Positions 24,358 to 33,916 of a stretch of 64,000 bases of DNA are shown here, in pieces; position 1 is the stretch's first letter, and each line of letters opens with the position of its first letter. Below the pieces are notes generated by a model that saw nothing but the letters and a program-made list of their open reading frames with translations, was not told where the DNA came from and did no database searches. The stretch is from positions 1 through 64,000 of the forward strand of contig JACKOM010000002.1 in NCBI GenBank assembly GCA_024234265.1, read 5' to 3'. This stretch comes from Oceanospirillaceae bacterium (GTDB lineage: Bacteria; Pseudomonadota; Gammaproteobacteria; Pseudomonadales; Oceanobacteraceae). The position numbers and the translations under genes are program-made.

Positions 24358-26685
24358 TTATTTTTTCGGATGACTCAGGCCTTCATGCATGGCGTTGAGT
24401 ATGGTGCCGGTATCGGCATCAATTTCCCAGCTGAATAAACCACCCAGGTTTTGGTCCAGTACGTACTGGCCTTTGGCTTTGGTTGAGTTTGCATCATCGT
24501 AGCTGATTAAACTTTTGCTGCTGGCGTTGTACAGGTAAGGTGCTTTGGCTTTGGCATCCCAGTTGTAGGTCCAGCCGTTAATGCCGCTGCCACTTGCGCC
24601 GCCCTGCATGTTCGCTTCGATATCTTTGTAATCCAGTATGCCCGCTTCCCAGGTGCCGTTGATGGCGCCGCCACCGGTGCCGCTGAAGGGGTTGCTGCCG
24701 GAAATTCCGCTGATGTTTTTCCAGCCGCGGCCATACATGGCCACACCCACCACTAATTTTTGTGGGGCTACGTTTTTGCTCAGCATTTTTTGCACGGCAA
24801 TTTCTACGCTCAGGCTTTTATCGGCGGTTAAATCCGAGGCGTGCAGGTTGGTCTGGTGGCCCAGTTCGCTGCTCCATGCGCCTTTGAAGTCGTAGTTCAT
24901 CATGAAGATGTAATCCATGTACTGGCTGGCTTTGCTGTAATTCACTGCATCAATAAAACGCGGTGAGGTGCCAATTGCGGAGGTTAATTCCAGTTCTTTG
25001 CCCAGTTCGCTTTCCAGGCTGTCGAGCATGGCGCGTAAATCCTGCATTAATGTTGCGTAGGTTTCGCCGTCGCTGCTTTTACCTAAACTGGCGTTGGCAC
25101 CGCCGCCACCGGGGAATTCCCAGTCGATATCCACACCATCAAAAAATGGGTATTCACGCAGGAAGTTTTTCACGGAATTTACAAAGGTGGCGCGGTTGGC
25201 GCTGTTATCCAGCTGGAAAAACGGATCGCTTAATGTCCAGCCACCTACGGATGGCAGTATTTTTAAATTCGGCTGGGCTTTTTTCATGCGCATTAACTGG
25301 CCGAAGTTGCCTTTGATCGGGTCATCCCAGTTATCACCGGGGTAGGATTTTTCCAGGGCGGCGTATTTATCGTGAATGGTCACTTCATAATTTTGTTTGC
25401 CGGCACACTGGCTGACTAACGCGGCATAACCCGAGGCGTTGGCATCCTGCAGGGATTGGTTAGGGCCACACACCGGAATAAAACCGTACAGAATATGGGT
25501 GAGGTTAGTGGCCGGAATATCCGCCACATGGAAATTACGCCCGTATACACCCCATTCCACAAAATAGGTGCCGACCACTTTGCCGTTATTGTTGTTGTAG
25601 GCCTGGTTGGCGTTTTTCAGGGCTTTTGGCCAGCCGCTGGCATCCACATCGGTTGCCCAGTCGGTATTGCCGCTGCTGCCCGATGAGCTGCCGCTGCCGG
25701 TGCTGCCACTGCCGGAAGAACCGCCGGAAGAACCTGTGTCAGTGCTGCCACTGCCGGAAGAACCGCCGGAAGAACCTGTGTCAGTGCTGCCACTGCCGGA
25801 AGAACCGCCCGTGCAGCTGCTGGCCTGGGCAAGGCTCCAGGCGCTGTCCCACGCAAAACCTGCACCCGGTTCATAGGCAAAAGCCGCAGAGGATGAACAC
25901 CAGCCCGCCACGTTGCAGCGGTAGCGTTGTGAATTGTGCTCAACTATATCGCCCGCCACATAGGTGGTGCCGGCGCTGTAGGGCAGGGCGCAGTCGGCGC
26001 CGGAATCTGTGCTGCCGGAGCCAGAAGAACTGCCGGAGCCAGAATCAGTGCTGCCAGAGCCAGAAGAGCTACCTGAACCAGAAGAACTACCTGAACCAGA
26101 AGAACTGCCGGAGCCTGAATCTGTGCTGCCGGATGAAGAGTCCGTACTGCCAGAGCCAGAAGAGCTGCCTGAACCAGAAGAACTGCCGCTATCGGTATTG
26201 GCCGAGCCGGAAGTATTACCACTGCCGTTATTGCCGGACTGGGTATTGCTGCTGTCGGTGCCTGTGCCACCTTCATTTTCATGGGCGGTGATGCTGATGA
26301 TCTGGCTGCTGGTAAATTCTGCATCGGCGAGGCTTACCAGTACCTGATATTGGCCGAGCACGTCCGGGGTCAGGCTGTAAATCAGGCTGCTGGTTTTGCT
26401 GAGCTGGGCGTTACTGCCTTCGGGTTTGCTTAAAATCTGCCACTGCACACTCAGGTTGTCGCCATTGGCGTCGGAGCTGGCGCTGGCGTCGATGCGGGTT
26501 TCCTGATTAAGCAGGGCGTTAATTTTCTGCACCACACGGATCACAGGGGCCTGGTTACCCACTGGCTGTGTAATGTCAGCGCCATTGCTGCCGGTGTCTT
26601 GTTTTAAGGGGTTTTTGGCACCTGTGCCGCCACCGCAGGCAACCAGTGATACTACCGCAAGGGATAACAGGGTCGGTCTGAACAT
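24358..26685 (-). CDS. Multidomain GH18 chitinase, lipoprotein
   Basis: 775-aa chitinase. Residues 1-17 are a lipoprotein signal ending LVAC. Residues ~45-135 form a PKD-like domain (INALLNQETRIDASASSDANGD). A Ser/Gly/Thr/Asp linker follows, then at ~232-292 a chitin-binding CBM5/12 module with the aromatic pattern PYSAGTTYVAGDIVEHNSQR and a C-terminal WSLAQASSC. A second Ser/Gly linker precedes the catalytic GH18 barrel (~355-775). The barrel has the DxxDxDxE motif as FDGVDIDWEFPGG and ends in GGLFSWEIDADTG. It hydrolyses chitin at the cell surface. The linkers contain 42-bp and shorter DNA tandem repeats. It is divergent from tkt. Confidence 0.95.
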   Translation of the reverse strand: MFRPTLLSLAVVSLVACGGGTGAKNPLKQDTGSNGADITQPVGNQAPVIRVVQKINALLNQETRIDASASSDANGDNLSVQWQILSKPEGSNAQLSKTSSLIYSLTPDVLGQYQVLVSLADAEFTSSQIISITAHENEGGTGTDSSNTQSGNNGSGNTSGSANTDSGSSSGSGSSSGSGSTDSSSGSTDSGSGSSSGSGSSSGSGSSSGSGSTDSGSGSSSGSGSTDSGADCALPYSAGTTYVAGDIVEHNSQRYRCNVAGWCSSSAAFAYEPGAGFAWDSAWSLAQASSCTGGSSGSGSTDTGSSGGSSGSGSTDTGSSGGSSGSGSTGSGSSSGSSGNTDWATDVDASGWPKALKNANQAYNNNNGKVVGTYFVEWGVYGRNFHVADIPATNLTHILYGFIPVCGPNQSLQDANASGYAALVSQCAGKQNYEVTIHDKYAALEKSYPGDNWDDPIKGNFGQLMRMKKAQPNLKILPSVGGWTLSDPFFQLDNSANRATFVNSVKNFLREYPFFDGVDIDWEFPGGGGANASLGKSSDGETYATLMQDLRAMLDSLESELGKELELTSAIGTSPRFIDAVNYSKASQYMDYIFMMNYDFKGAWSSELGHQTNLHASDLTADKSLSVEIAVQKMLSKNVAPQKLVVGVAMYGRGWKNISGISGSNPFSGTGGGAINGTWEAGILDYKDIEANMQGGASGSGINGWTYNWDAKAKAPYLYNASSKSLISYDDANSTKAKGQYVLDQNLGGLFSWEIDADTGTILNAMHEGLSHPKK

Positions 26686-26769
26686 AATGCACCTTTGATG
26701 AATGGGCAGGTTTAAGTGGGTGCATTTTCGGCAGTGGGGGCGGGGGGCGGATCGGTGTTTGGTTATATC

Positions 26770-26870
26770 GGGGGGCGACTAAAGTCGTATTTTTCAGAAA
26801 GTGCCGATTATTTCACCACTTTGGTTGCCTACGCATGGCAGCTCTGGGAAAATGTCGCCCCCTATTTTCC
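26770..26870 (+). promoter_or_regulatory. Possible structured leader of tkt
   Basis: GGGGGCGAC (26771-26779) is perfectly complementary to GTCGCCCCC (26854-26862). The latter forms the loop of a second hairpin, GGAAAAT (26847-26853) with ATTTTCC (26864-26870). The two pairings are mutually compatible or competing. This suggests a regulated leader, but no known riboswitch family is recognised. No other feature is seen in 26686-26916. Confidence 0.35.
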
Positions 26871-26916
26871 AACGCCCCGCGCAGCGGGTCGTGAAATGCA
26901 ATATCAGGAGTCTTCC

Positions 26917-28911
26917 ATGGGTGATCGTCGCCAGTTAGCCAATGCCATTCGTGCGCTGAGTATGGATGCGGTGCAAAAAGCCAAATCTGGTCACCCGGGT
27001 GCCCCCATGGGCATGGCGGATATCGCCGAAGTGCTGTGGAACGATTACCTCAAACACAACCCGCAGGACCCAAAATGGGCTGGCCGCGATCGTTTTATTC
27101 TGTCCAACGGCCACGGCTCCATGCTGCACTACTCCCTGCTGCATTTAAGCGGTTATGCGCTGACTATCGACGATCTGAAAAACTTCCGTCAGCTGCACAG
27201 CAAAACTGCCGGTCATCCTGAATACGGTTATGCACCGGGCGTTGAAACCACCACCGGCCCGTTAGGCCAGGGTATTGCCAACGGCGTGGGTATGGCCGTG
27301 GCAGAAAAAATCATGGCGGCCCAGTTCAACCGCCCTGGTTTTGAGATTGTGGACAACTACACCTACGTCTTCCTGGGTGATGGTTGCATGATGGAAGGTA
27401 TCAGCCATGAAGTCTGTTCCCTGGCCGGCACCCTGGGCCTGAACAAGCTCATCGCCTTCTACGATGACAACGGCATCTCCATCGACGGTGAAGTGGAAGG
27501 CTGGTTCACCGATGACACGCCAAAACGTTTTGAATCCTACGGCTGGAACGTAGTACCGGCTGTGGATGGCCACAACCCGGCACAAATTAAAGCGGCCATC
27601 GAAAAAGCCCGCGCCAGCGACAAACCCACCCTGATCTGCTGCAAAACCATCATTGGTTTTGGTTCACCTAACAAAGAAGGCAAAGAAGAGTGCCACGGCG
27701 CGCCCCTGGGTGATGCTGAAATCCAGCTGACCCGCGAGCGTCTCGGCTGGGCCCACGGCCCGTTCGAAATTCCGGCGGATGTGTATGCCGCGTGGGATGC
27801 CAAAGCCAAAGGCGCTAAAGCTCAAGCCGAGTGGAACGAAACCTTCGCCGCTTACGCCAAAGCGCACCCTGAGCTGGCGGCTGAATTCAAACGCCGTATG
27901 GCCGGTGAATTACCTGCGGATTTCAGTGTTAAAGCACAAGCCTATGTGGATGCCTGCCAGGCCAAAGGCGAAACCATCGCCAGCCGTAAAGCTTCCCAGA
28001 ATGCCATCAACGCTTACGGTGCCCTGCTGCCTGAACTGCTCGGCGGTTCCGCTGACTTAGCCGGTTCTAACCTGACCCTGTGGTCCGGTTCCAAAGGTGT
28101 TGAGCACAACGACGCTTCCGGTAACTACCTGCACTACGGTGTGCGTGAGTTCGGCATGAGCGCCATGATGAACGGTATCGCCCTGTACAGCGGCCTGATT
28201 CCCTACGGCGCAACCTTCTTAGTATTTATGGAATACGCCCGTAACGCGGTGCGTATGGCCGCCCTGATGAAACAGCGCGCCCTGTTTGTATACACCCACG
28301 ATTCTATCGGCCTGGGTGAAGACGGCCCGACACACCAGCCGGTTGAGCAGATTGCCAGCCTGCGTATGACGCCGAACCTGGAAACCTGGCGCCCCTGCGA
28401 CACAGTTGAATCCGCGGTGAGTTGGAAGGCTTCCATCGAGCGTAACGATGGCCCGTCCGCACTGATTTTCACCCGTCAGAACGTACAACATCAGGCCCGT
28501 GATGCCGCCCAGGTAGCCAACATTGCCAAAGGTGGTTATGTGCTGCGTGACTGCGCCGGCACCCCGGATGCCATCGTGATTGCCACAGGTTCCGAAGTGG
28601 AATTAGCCACCGCCGCCGCTGAGCAGATGGCTGCCAAAGGTAAAAAAGTGCGTGTGGTTTCCATGCCATGCGCTGAGCGTTTCATGAAACAGGACGCCGC
28701 CTACCGTGAAGCCGTATTACCGGCTGCGGTATCTGCGCGTGTTGCCGTGGAAGCTGCCCACAAAGATTACTGGTACAAGTTTGTAGGCCTGAACGGCGCG
28801 ATTATCGGCATGGAAAGCTTCGGTGAATCCGCCCCTGCCGGCCAGCTGTTTGAACTGTTTGGTATTACCACTGCCAAGGTGGTGGAAGCGCTGGAGCAGG
28901 TGACCGCCTGA
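26917..28911 (+). CDS. tkt: Transketolase
   Basis: 664-aa TPP-dependent enzyme of the non-oxidative pentose phosphate pathway, moving two-carbon units between ketoses and aldoses. ATG 26917 ([19 protein letters not shown]) has a CAGGAG site six bases upstream. The longer open frame from 26716 adds 67 residues unlike transketolase and is rejected. Visible motifs: [21 protein letters not shown], the TPP motif [18 protein letters not shown] with DDNGISIDG, and the E-x-FG and [18 protein letters not shown] regions of the pyrimidine domain. It heads a tkt-epd-pgk-fba run, with epd starting after one base. Confidence 0.97.
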   Translation: MGDRRQLANAIRALSMDAVQKAKSGHPGAPMGMADIAEVLWNDYLKHNPQDPKWAGRDRFILSNGHGSMLHYSLLHLSGYALTIDDLKNFRQLHSKTAGHPEYGYAPGVETTTGPLGQGIANGVGMAVAEKIMAAQFNRPGFEIVDNYTYVFLGDGCMMEGISHEVCSLAGTLGLNKLIAFYDDNGISIDGEVEGWFTDDTPKRFESYGWNVVPAVDGHNPAQIKAAIEKARASDKPTLICCKTIIGFGSPNKEGKEECHGAPLGDAEIQLTRERLGWAHGPFEIPADVYAAWDAKAKGAKAQAEWNETFAAYAKAHPELAAEFKRRMAGELPADFSVKAQAYVDACQAKGETIASRKASQNAINAYGALLPELLGGSADLAGSNLTLWSGSKGVEHNDASGNYLHYGVREFGMSAMMNGIALYSGLIPYGATFLVFMEYARNAVRMAALMKQRALFVYTHDSIGLGEDGPTHQPVEQIASLRMTPNLETWRPCDTVESAVSWKASIERNDGPSALIFTRQNVQHQARDAAQVANIAKGGYVLRDCAGTPDAIVIATGSEVELATAAAEQMAAKGKKVRVVSMPCAERFMKQDAAYREAVLPAAVSARVAVEAAHKDYWYKFVGLNGAIIGMESFGESAPAGQLFELFGITTAKVVEALEQVTA

Positions 28912-28912
28912 T

Positions 28913-29923
28913 ATGGCCCTGCGCATTGCCATTAACGGCTTCGGACGTATCGGGCGCTGTATTTTACGCGCCCTGTACGAGCGTGGCTTGAACGGGCAAT
29001 TGCAGGTGGTGGCGATTAACGAGCCCGCCGACTGCGCGACTATGGGTTATATGCTGCGTTACGACAGCACCCACGGGCGTTTTCAGGGTAAGGTGAGTGT
29101 GGCGGAGGATGCCATGCAGGTGAATGGTGACCACATCGCCATCAGCCACCACACGGATATCACGCAGCTCAACTGGGCCGCCCACAATATAGATTTAGTG
29201 CTGGAATGTTCGGGCCTCTACACCACCCGTGATGAAGTGGCCCTGCATTTAAGCCGTGGTGCAAAACGTGTGTTGCTCAGCCAGCCCGGCGACAGCGATA
29301 TGGATTTCACCCTGATCCACGGCCTCAATCAGGCGGATCTGGATGTCAGCCAGCGCATAGTTTCCAACGGCTCCTGTTCGACTAACTGTGTATTACCCCT
29401 GCTGGCGTTATTGGATGCCGAGTTTGGTATCGAGCAGGGTGTGACCACCACGATTCACTCGGCCATGAACGACCAACCGGTGATAGATGCTTACCACTCG
29501 GATTTACGCCGCACCCGTGCTGCGGTCACCAGCATAATCCCGGTGGATACCGCTCTGCCCAAGGGCATAGCGCGTTTGTTGCCCCAGCTGGAAGGGCGTT
29601 TTGAAAGCCTGCACCTGCGGGTGCCGACACTGAATGTCTCGGCGATGGATTTAAGCATTCAGCTGCGCCGCGCCACCACAGCGCAGCAGCTCAATGCCCT
29701 GTTACAGGCCCAGAGCAAAGGCCCTTTGAAAGGCATTCTGGGTTACACCGATGAGCCACATGCCTCGGTGGATTTTAACCACGACCCGCGTTCCGGCATC
29801 GTTGATGCCAGCCAGACACGGGTAAGTAATGGTCAGCTGGTAAAACTGCTGGTCTGGTTCGACAACGAGTGGGGCTTTGCGAACCGCATGTTAGATACCG
29901 CGCTGTTAATGGCGCACCGATAA
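28913..29923 (+). CDS. epd: D-erythrose-4-phosphate dehydrogenase (Epd/GapB)
   Basis: 336-aa member of the GAPDH superfamily. The NAD-binding start INGFGRIGRCILRALYE is clear. The catalytic cysteine lies in SNGSCSTNC, where E. coli has SNASCTTNC. Long segments agree with E. coli Epd and not GapA: TTIHSAMNDQPVIDAYHSD, RRTRAAVTSIIPVDT, VDFNHDPRSGIVDASQTRVS and FDNEWGFANRMLDTAL. The enzyme oxidises erythrose-4-phosphate to 4-phosphoerythronate for pyridoxal phosphate synthesis. Its place between tkt and pgk is the usual one. A glycolytic GAPDH must be encoded elsewhere. Confidence 0.92.
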   Translation: MALRIAINGFGRIGRCILRALYERGLNGQLQVVAINEPADCATMGYMLRYDSTHGRFQGKVSVAEDAMQVNGDHIAISHHTDITQLNWAAHNIDLVLECSGLYTTRDEVALHLSRGAKRVLLSQPGDSDMDFTLIHGLNQADLDVSQRIVSNGSCSTNCVLPLLALLDAEFGIEQGVTTTIHSAMNDQPVIDAYHSDLRRTRAAVTSIIPVDTALPKGIARLLPQLEGRFESLHLRVPTLNVSAMDLSIQLRRATTAQQLNALLQAQSKGPLKGILGYTDEPHASVDFNHDPRSGIVDASQTRVSNGQLVKLLVWFDNEWGFANRMLDTALLMAHR

Positions 29924-29983
29924 ATCGTCACCGGCCGGATGCCGGTGGTGCTGAAACAAGATTGTTAAAACAAGGGTGAAACA

Positions 29984-31171
29984 ATGTCCGTAATCCGTAT
30001 GACCGATCTGGATCTGGCTGGTAAACGTGTACTGATCCGTGAAGACCTCAACGTGCCTGTTAAAAACGGCAAAGTGGCTTCCGATGCGCGTATCGTCGCC
30101 TCCCTGCCCACTATCAAACTGGCCCTGGAAAAAGGTGCTGCGGTGATGGTGTGCTCCCACTTAGGTCGCCCGACTGAGGGTGAATTCTCTGCGGAAAACT
30201 CCCTGCAACCCGTGGCCGATTATTTAAGCGCTGCTTTAGGCCGCGAAGTGCCCCTGGTGAAAGATTATTTAAACGGCGTAAACGTGCAGCCAGGTCAGGT
30301 TGTGCTGTTTGAAAACGTGCGTTTCAACAAAGGCGAAAAGAAAAACGCCGACGAATTAGCCCAGCAATACGCCGCCCTGTGTGACGTATTTGTAATGGAC
30401 GCCTTTGGTACTGCGCACCGCGCGGAAGGCTCCACCCACGGTGTGGCCAAGTTCGCCAAAGTGGCCTGTGCCGGCCCCCTGCTGGCGGCTGAATTAGAAG
30501 CCCTCGCCAAAGCCCTGGATAAACCCGAGCGCCCCATGGTGGCTATCGTTGCCGGTTCCAAAGTGTCCACCAAACTGGACGTATTAACCTCCCTGTCCGG
30601 TATTTGTGATCAGCTGATCGTAGGTGGTGGTATTGCTAACACCTTCCTCGCGGCAGCCGGTTACAACGTGGGTAAATCCCTGTGTGAACACGACCTGATC
30701 GATACCGCTAAAGCCATCGCTGCCAAAGTGGCTGTGCCCCTGCCGATTGACGTAGTGGTTGCGGAAATCAAAGCGCCAATCGAAGACTTTATGGCCTTCG
30801 TAAGTGCTGCCACCCCAGTGGTGAAAAAGATTAACGAAGTGGCCGACAACGACATGATCCTCGACGTGGGCCCGCAAACTGCGGCCATGTTCGCCGAGAT
30901 GCTCAAAGCCTCCAAAACCATTCTGTGGAATGGCCCGGTAGGTGTATTTGAAGTGGACAGCTTCGGTAAAGGCACTGAAGTATTATCCAAAGCCGTGGCC
31001 GCTTCCCCTGCATTCTCTATCGCCGGTGGTGGTGACACCTTAGCCGCGGTGGATAAATACGGCATCGCCGAGCAGGTTTCTTACATTTCCACCGGCGGTG
31101 GTGCGTTCCTGGAATTCGTGGAAGGCAAAGTACTGCCAGCCGTTGCGATTCTGGAAGAGCGCGCGAAGTAA
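29984..31171 (+). CDS. pgk: Phosphoglycerate kinase
   Basis: 395-aa glycolytic kinase that transfers phosphate between 1,3-bisphosphoglycerate and ADP. N-terminal substrate motifs are [18 protein letters not shown] and [13 protein letters not shown]; the domain hinge and nucleotide site are seen in [30 protein letters not shown] and the loop [25 protein letters not shown] near the C-terminus is also typical. It is 60 bp downstream of epd. The spacer after it, before fba, contains a short inverted-repeat element at 31184-31274. Confidence 0.97.
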   Translation: MSVIRMTDLDLAGKRVLIREDLNVPVKNGKVASDARIVASLPTIKLALEKGAAVMVCSHLGRPTEGEFSAENSLQPVADYLSAALGREVPLVKDYLNGVNVQPGQVVLFENVRFNKGEKKNADELAQQYAALCDVFVMDAFGTAHRAEGSTHGVAKFAKVACAGPLLAAELEALAKALDKPERPMVAIVAGSKVSTKLDVLTSLSGICDQLIVGGGIANTFLAAAGYNVGKSLCEHDLIDTAKAIAAKVAVPLPIDVVVAEIKAPIEDFMAFVSAATPVVKKINEVADNDMILDVGPQTAAMFAEMLKASKTILWNGPVGVFEVDSFGKGTEVLSKAVAASPAFSIAGGGDTLAAVDKYGIAEQVSYISTGGGAFLEFVEGKVLPAVAILEERAK

Positions 31172-31183
31172 TTAACGCGTAAC

Positions 31184-31274
31184 GCAAATAGCAGGACGGG
31201 AGACGCGGTTTGTTTCCCGCCAGTGAATTTTAAATCGCAGTCAGCGTCTGACGTCTCCCGTTCAGCGTCTGGCC
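31184..31274. mobile_element. Gene-less relative of the IVP inverted-repeat element
   Basis: The spacer between pgk and fba has ends that match those of the element at 16202-16661. GACGGGAGACG (31195-31205) begins it. ACGTCTCCCGTTCAGCGTCT (31250-31269) within the right end matches the reverse complement of 16202-16231 with only a few differences. Only about 40 bp separate the ends and no protein is encoded. It looks like a deleted or non-autonomous copy. Confidence 0.55.
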
Positions 31275-31295
31275 GACAACCAAGAGGGACATACG

Positions 31296-32360
31296 ATGGC
31301 ATTAATCAGCATGCGTCAGATGCTGGACCACGCAGCCGAGTTCGGTTACGGCGTGCCCGCATTCAACGTGAACAACTTAGAACAGATGCGCGCCATCATG
31401 GAAGCCGCGGACAAAACCAACTCCCCGGTAATCGTGCAGGCCTCTGCCGGTGCCCGTAAATACGCCGGTGCGCCTTTCCTGCGTCACCTGATTCTGGCCG
31501 CCATTGAAGAATTCCCGCACATCCCTGTGTGTATGCACCAGGACCACGGCACCTCCCCGGACGTGTGTCAGCGTTCTATCCAGCTGGGTTTCAGCTCAGT
31601 GATGATGGACGGTTCTTTAGGTGAAGACGGTAAAACCCCGACTTCCTACGATTACAACGTGGACGTAACCCGTCGCACCGTTGCTATGGCCCACGCCTGT
31701 GGTGTTTCCGTAGAAGGTGAGCTGGGTTGTTTAGGTTCTTTAGAAACCGGTATGGCCGGTGAAGAAGACGGTATCGGCGCGGAAGGCACCCTGGACCACA
31801 GCCAGATGCTGACCGACCCAGAAGAAGCCGCTGACTTCGTAAAACGCACCCAGGTGGATGCCCTGGCAATCGCCATCGGTACCAGCCACGGTGCTTACAA
31901 GTTCACCAAGCCGCCAACAGGCGACATTCTGGCTATCGACCGTATTAAAGAAATCCACAAACGTATTCCTAACACCCACCTGGTAATGCACGGTTCTTCT
32001 TCTGTGCCCCAGGAGTGGTTAGCCATCATCAACCAGTACGGCGGTGACATTAAAGAAACCTACGGTGTACCGGTTGAAGAAATTGTGGAAGGTATTAAAT
32101 ACGGCGTGCGTAAAGTGAACATCGATACCGACCTGCGTTTAGCCTCTACCGGTGCCATGCGCCGCCTGATGGCCCAAAACCCAAGCGAATTCGACCCACG
32201 TAAATTCTTCGCTGCCACCGTGACCGCTATGCGCGATATTTGTATCGCCCGTTACGAAGCGTTTGGCACCGCGGGTAATGCTTCCAAAATCAAACCGATT
32301 TCCCTGGAAGGCATGTACCAGCGTTACGCCAAAGGCGAACTGGCTGCCAAAATTAACTGA
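31296..32360 (+). CDS. fba: Class II fructose-bisphosphate aldolase
   Basis: 354-aa zinc aldolase that cleaves fructose-1,6-bisphosphate to DHAP and glyceraldehyde-3-phosphate. Features: [34 protein letters not shown] (zinc-binding His and catalytic Asp), VEGELGCLG (metal-binding Glu), [30 protein letters not shown] and [11 protein letters not shown]. The pattern is of the class IIB (CbbA/Fba) form common in pseudomonads and relatives. CAAGAGGG precedes ATG 31296. The gene ends with a strong intrinsic terminator at 32387. It closes the tkt-epd-pgk-fba run. Confidence 0.97.
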   Translation: MALISMRQMLDHAAEFGYGVPAFNVNNLEQMRAIMEAADKTNSPVIVQASAGARKYAGAPFLRHLILAAIEEFPHIPVCMHQDHGTSPDVCQRSIQLGFSSVMMDGSLGEDGKTPTSYDYNVDVTRRTVAMAHACGVSVEGELGCLGSLETGMAGEEDGIGAEGTLDHSQMLTDPEEAADFVKRTQVDALAIAIGTSHGAYKFTKPPTGDILAIDRIKEIHKRIPNTHLVMHGSSSVPQEWLAIINQYGGDIKETYGVPVEEIVEGIKYGVRKVNIDTDLRLASTGAMRRLMAQNPSEFDPRKFFAATVTAMRDICIARYEAFGTAGNASKIKPISLEGMYQRYAKGELAAKIN

Positions 32361-32386
32361 TTTTTTATCGGTTAAATTGTGCAGTG

Positions 32387-32416
32387 AAAAAACCCGGCGG
32401 ATGCCGGGTTTTTTTT
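32387..32416 (+). terminator. Intrinsic terminator after fba
   Basis: AAAAAACCCGGC (32387-32398) pairs with GCCGGGTTTTTTTT (32403-32416) around GGAT. It is a textbook stem with T-tract that ends the glycolytic gene cluster. Confidence 0.95.
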
Positions 32417-32490
32417 ATGGCTGTGTTTTGCTGCTTGGTTTACAGGCAAAACATTATTTCGGTGTTGATTAGGTATTACCGGTTTATTCC

Positions 32491-32731
32491 TGCGTTAACT
32501 CAGAACACTTAATGCGAACTTGCTGCGCCGGTTTTTTAAAGTGCCATAGCCCGCCGCTGGCATGGATGCCAGCAAAGCGCCGGCGGAGCTAGGCATGGAT
32601 TTATACTCGGAACGTGTATGCCGAATGGCGCGTGGGCGTAATGGCGCGCCTAAAAAACCGGAAACAAGCAGCAGTGTGAGCGAAGGATGGGTCCGGGAAG
32701 TCCCTTCCCGGGAAAAGAAAAAAGGGATTTA
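32491..32731 (-). repeat. Dispersed ~240-bp repeat, copy E (divergent)
   Basis: Reverse orientation relative to copies B and D. It starts with TAACTCAGAACACTTAATGC, AACTTGCTGCGCCGG and the palindrome CTGGCATGGATGCCAG, and ends with CAAGCAGCAGTGTGAGCG and GGGAAGTCCCTTCCC. The middle differs from the others by inserted sequence around 32590-32625, and an in-frame stop breaks the frame open in other copies, arguing against coding. It fills most of the 503-bp gap between fba and the hydrolase gene; the rest (32732-32863) is promoter-like leader. Confidence 0.85.
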
Positions 32732-32863
32732 AAAAGAATCAGCAGTCGCTAAACCCTGTGAAGCAGCATTGCCCACCTGGCTTTTTCTTTACCCGCCCAG
32801 CACCTACACTGCCAGTCACGGCTTTGTCACATTGACGGTCATAATGGATGGCGGAGGTGATCT

Positions 32864-33796
32864 ATGTATTTTGATGAACAGCGCATTAAATCCAGCCTGC
32901 GGCCCCTGTTCCCTTTGGCGGCTAATTCATGCAGTGCCCTGCAGGAATATTTGGCTTATTACCGGCTGGATGTTTTGCCCGGCAGTATCGCAAGTGGTTA
33001 TTTTGATGTGGCCGGTTACCGCCTGGTGGGGCATGTATTTTCAGCGCCAGGTGCTGCGCAGGGCACAGTGCTGCTGCAACACGGTTATTACGATCACGTG
33101 GGTTTATACGGGCATATTATCCGCCATTGCCTGGAGCAGGGTTTTAATGTGTTTTGTTACGATTTGCCCGGCCACGGCCTGTCCACGGGTGAGCGTGCGG
33201 CGATTGATTCGTTTGATGAATATCACGCGGTATTTGAGGCGGGCCTGGCGTTATGCCAGCAGCATTTACCGGGGCCGCTGGTGGTCATAGGGCAAAGCAC
33301 AGGTGGTGCAATTATTCTCGATTATTTATTACGCCAACAAATTACGGCAGCCAACAACCCGTTTGCGGCAATTCATTTATTGGCTCCGCTGGTGCGCCCC
33401 ACGGGTTGGACGGGTGCGGTGATTATGTATGTGTTGCTGCATAAATTTATTCCCCGGTTACGCCGCGGTTTTACCGATAATTCCAACAATGCCGCCTTTT
33501 TGCGTTTTGTGAGTGAAGCTGACCCATTGCAGCCTTTATATTTGCAAACCAATTGGGTGGGTGCACTGCGTGAGTGGATTAAACAAATCGAAGCGCGCCC
33601 GGCATTGCATGTGCCTTTGCATATTATTCAGGGGGATGCCGATGAAACGGTCGATTTCCGCCATAACCTGCCTTTGCTGCAGCAAAAATTTGCGGATGTA
33701 AAAATCGATATGATCAAAGGCGGGCGTCATCATTTAGCCAATGAAGATGCAAGCCGGCTGGCTTTGGTCAAACAATACCTGACACCCCTTCTGTAA
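32864..33796 (+). CDS. Alpha/beta hydrolase (monoacylglycerol lipase-like)
   Basis: 310-aa hydrolase of the Hydrolase_4/serine aminopeptidase S33 type. It shows the oxyanion region TVLLQHGYYDHVG, CYDLPGHGLSTGER, the nucleophile elbow VVIGQSTGGAIILDYLL (Ser in GQSTG), the acid in IIQGDADETVDF and the catalytic His in IKGGRHHLANE. It lacks a signal peptide, so it is cytosolic or membrane-associated. Probable substrates are monoacylglycerols or lysophospholipids. An excellent GGAGGTGA ribosome site precedes ATG 32864. No obvious operon partner: the lipoprotein cluster starts 120 bp later with its own promoter-like sequence. Confidence 0.87.
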   Translation: MYFDEQRIKSSLRPLFPLAANSCSALQEYLAYYRLDVLPGSIASGYFDVAGYRLVGHVFSAPGAAQGTVLLQHGYYDHVGLYGHIIRHCLEQGFNVFCYDLPGHGLSTGERAAIDSFDEYHAVFEAGLALCQQHLPGPLVVIGQSTGGAIILDYLLRQQITAANNPFAAIHLLAPLVRPTGWTGAVIMYVLLHKFIPRLRRGFTDNSNNAAFLRFVSEADPLQPLYLQTNWVGALREWIKQIEARPALHVPLHIIQGDADETVDFRHNLPLLQQKFADVKIDMIKGGRHHLANEDASRLALVKQYLTPLL

Positions 33797-33916
33797 ATTA
33801 ATTGATTGCTTTTATCGCATGATTTCAGCGGGTGGGCTGCTACCACTGCTGTCTGAATCAGGCTACACTTGCGCGCTATAAAAAATCATAACAACAATTC
33901 AAAGGAGTGATCCGCT

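Noticed and set aside
25626..26347. Long open frames on both strands opposite the chitinase linkers
   Set aside because: They are Cys/Arg- or Pro/Glu-rich mirror readings of the Ser/Gly repeat DNA and lack starts with ribosome sites.
26716..26916. N-terminal extension of transketolase by 67 residues
   Set aside because: The extra part is unlike any transketolase, while ATG 26917 has a well-spaced CAGGAG and gives the normal length.
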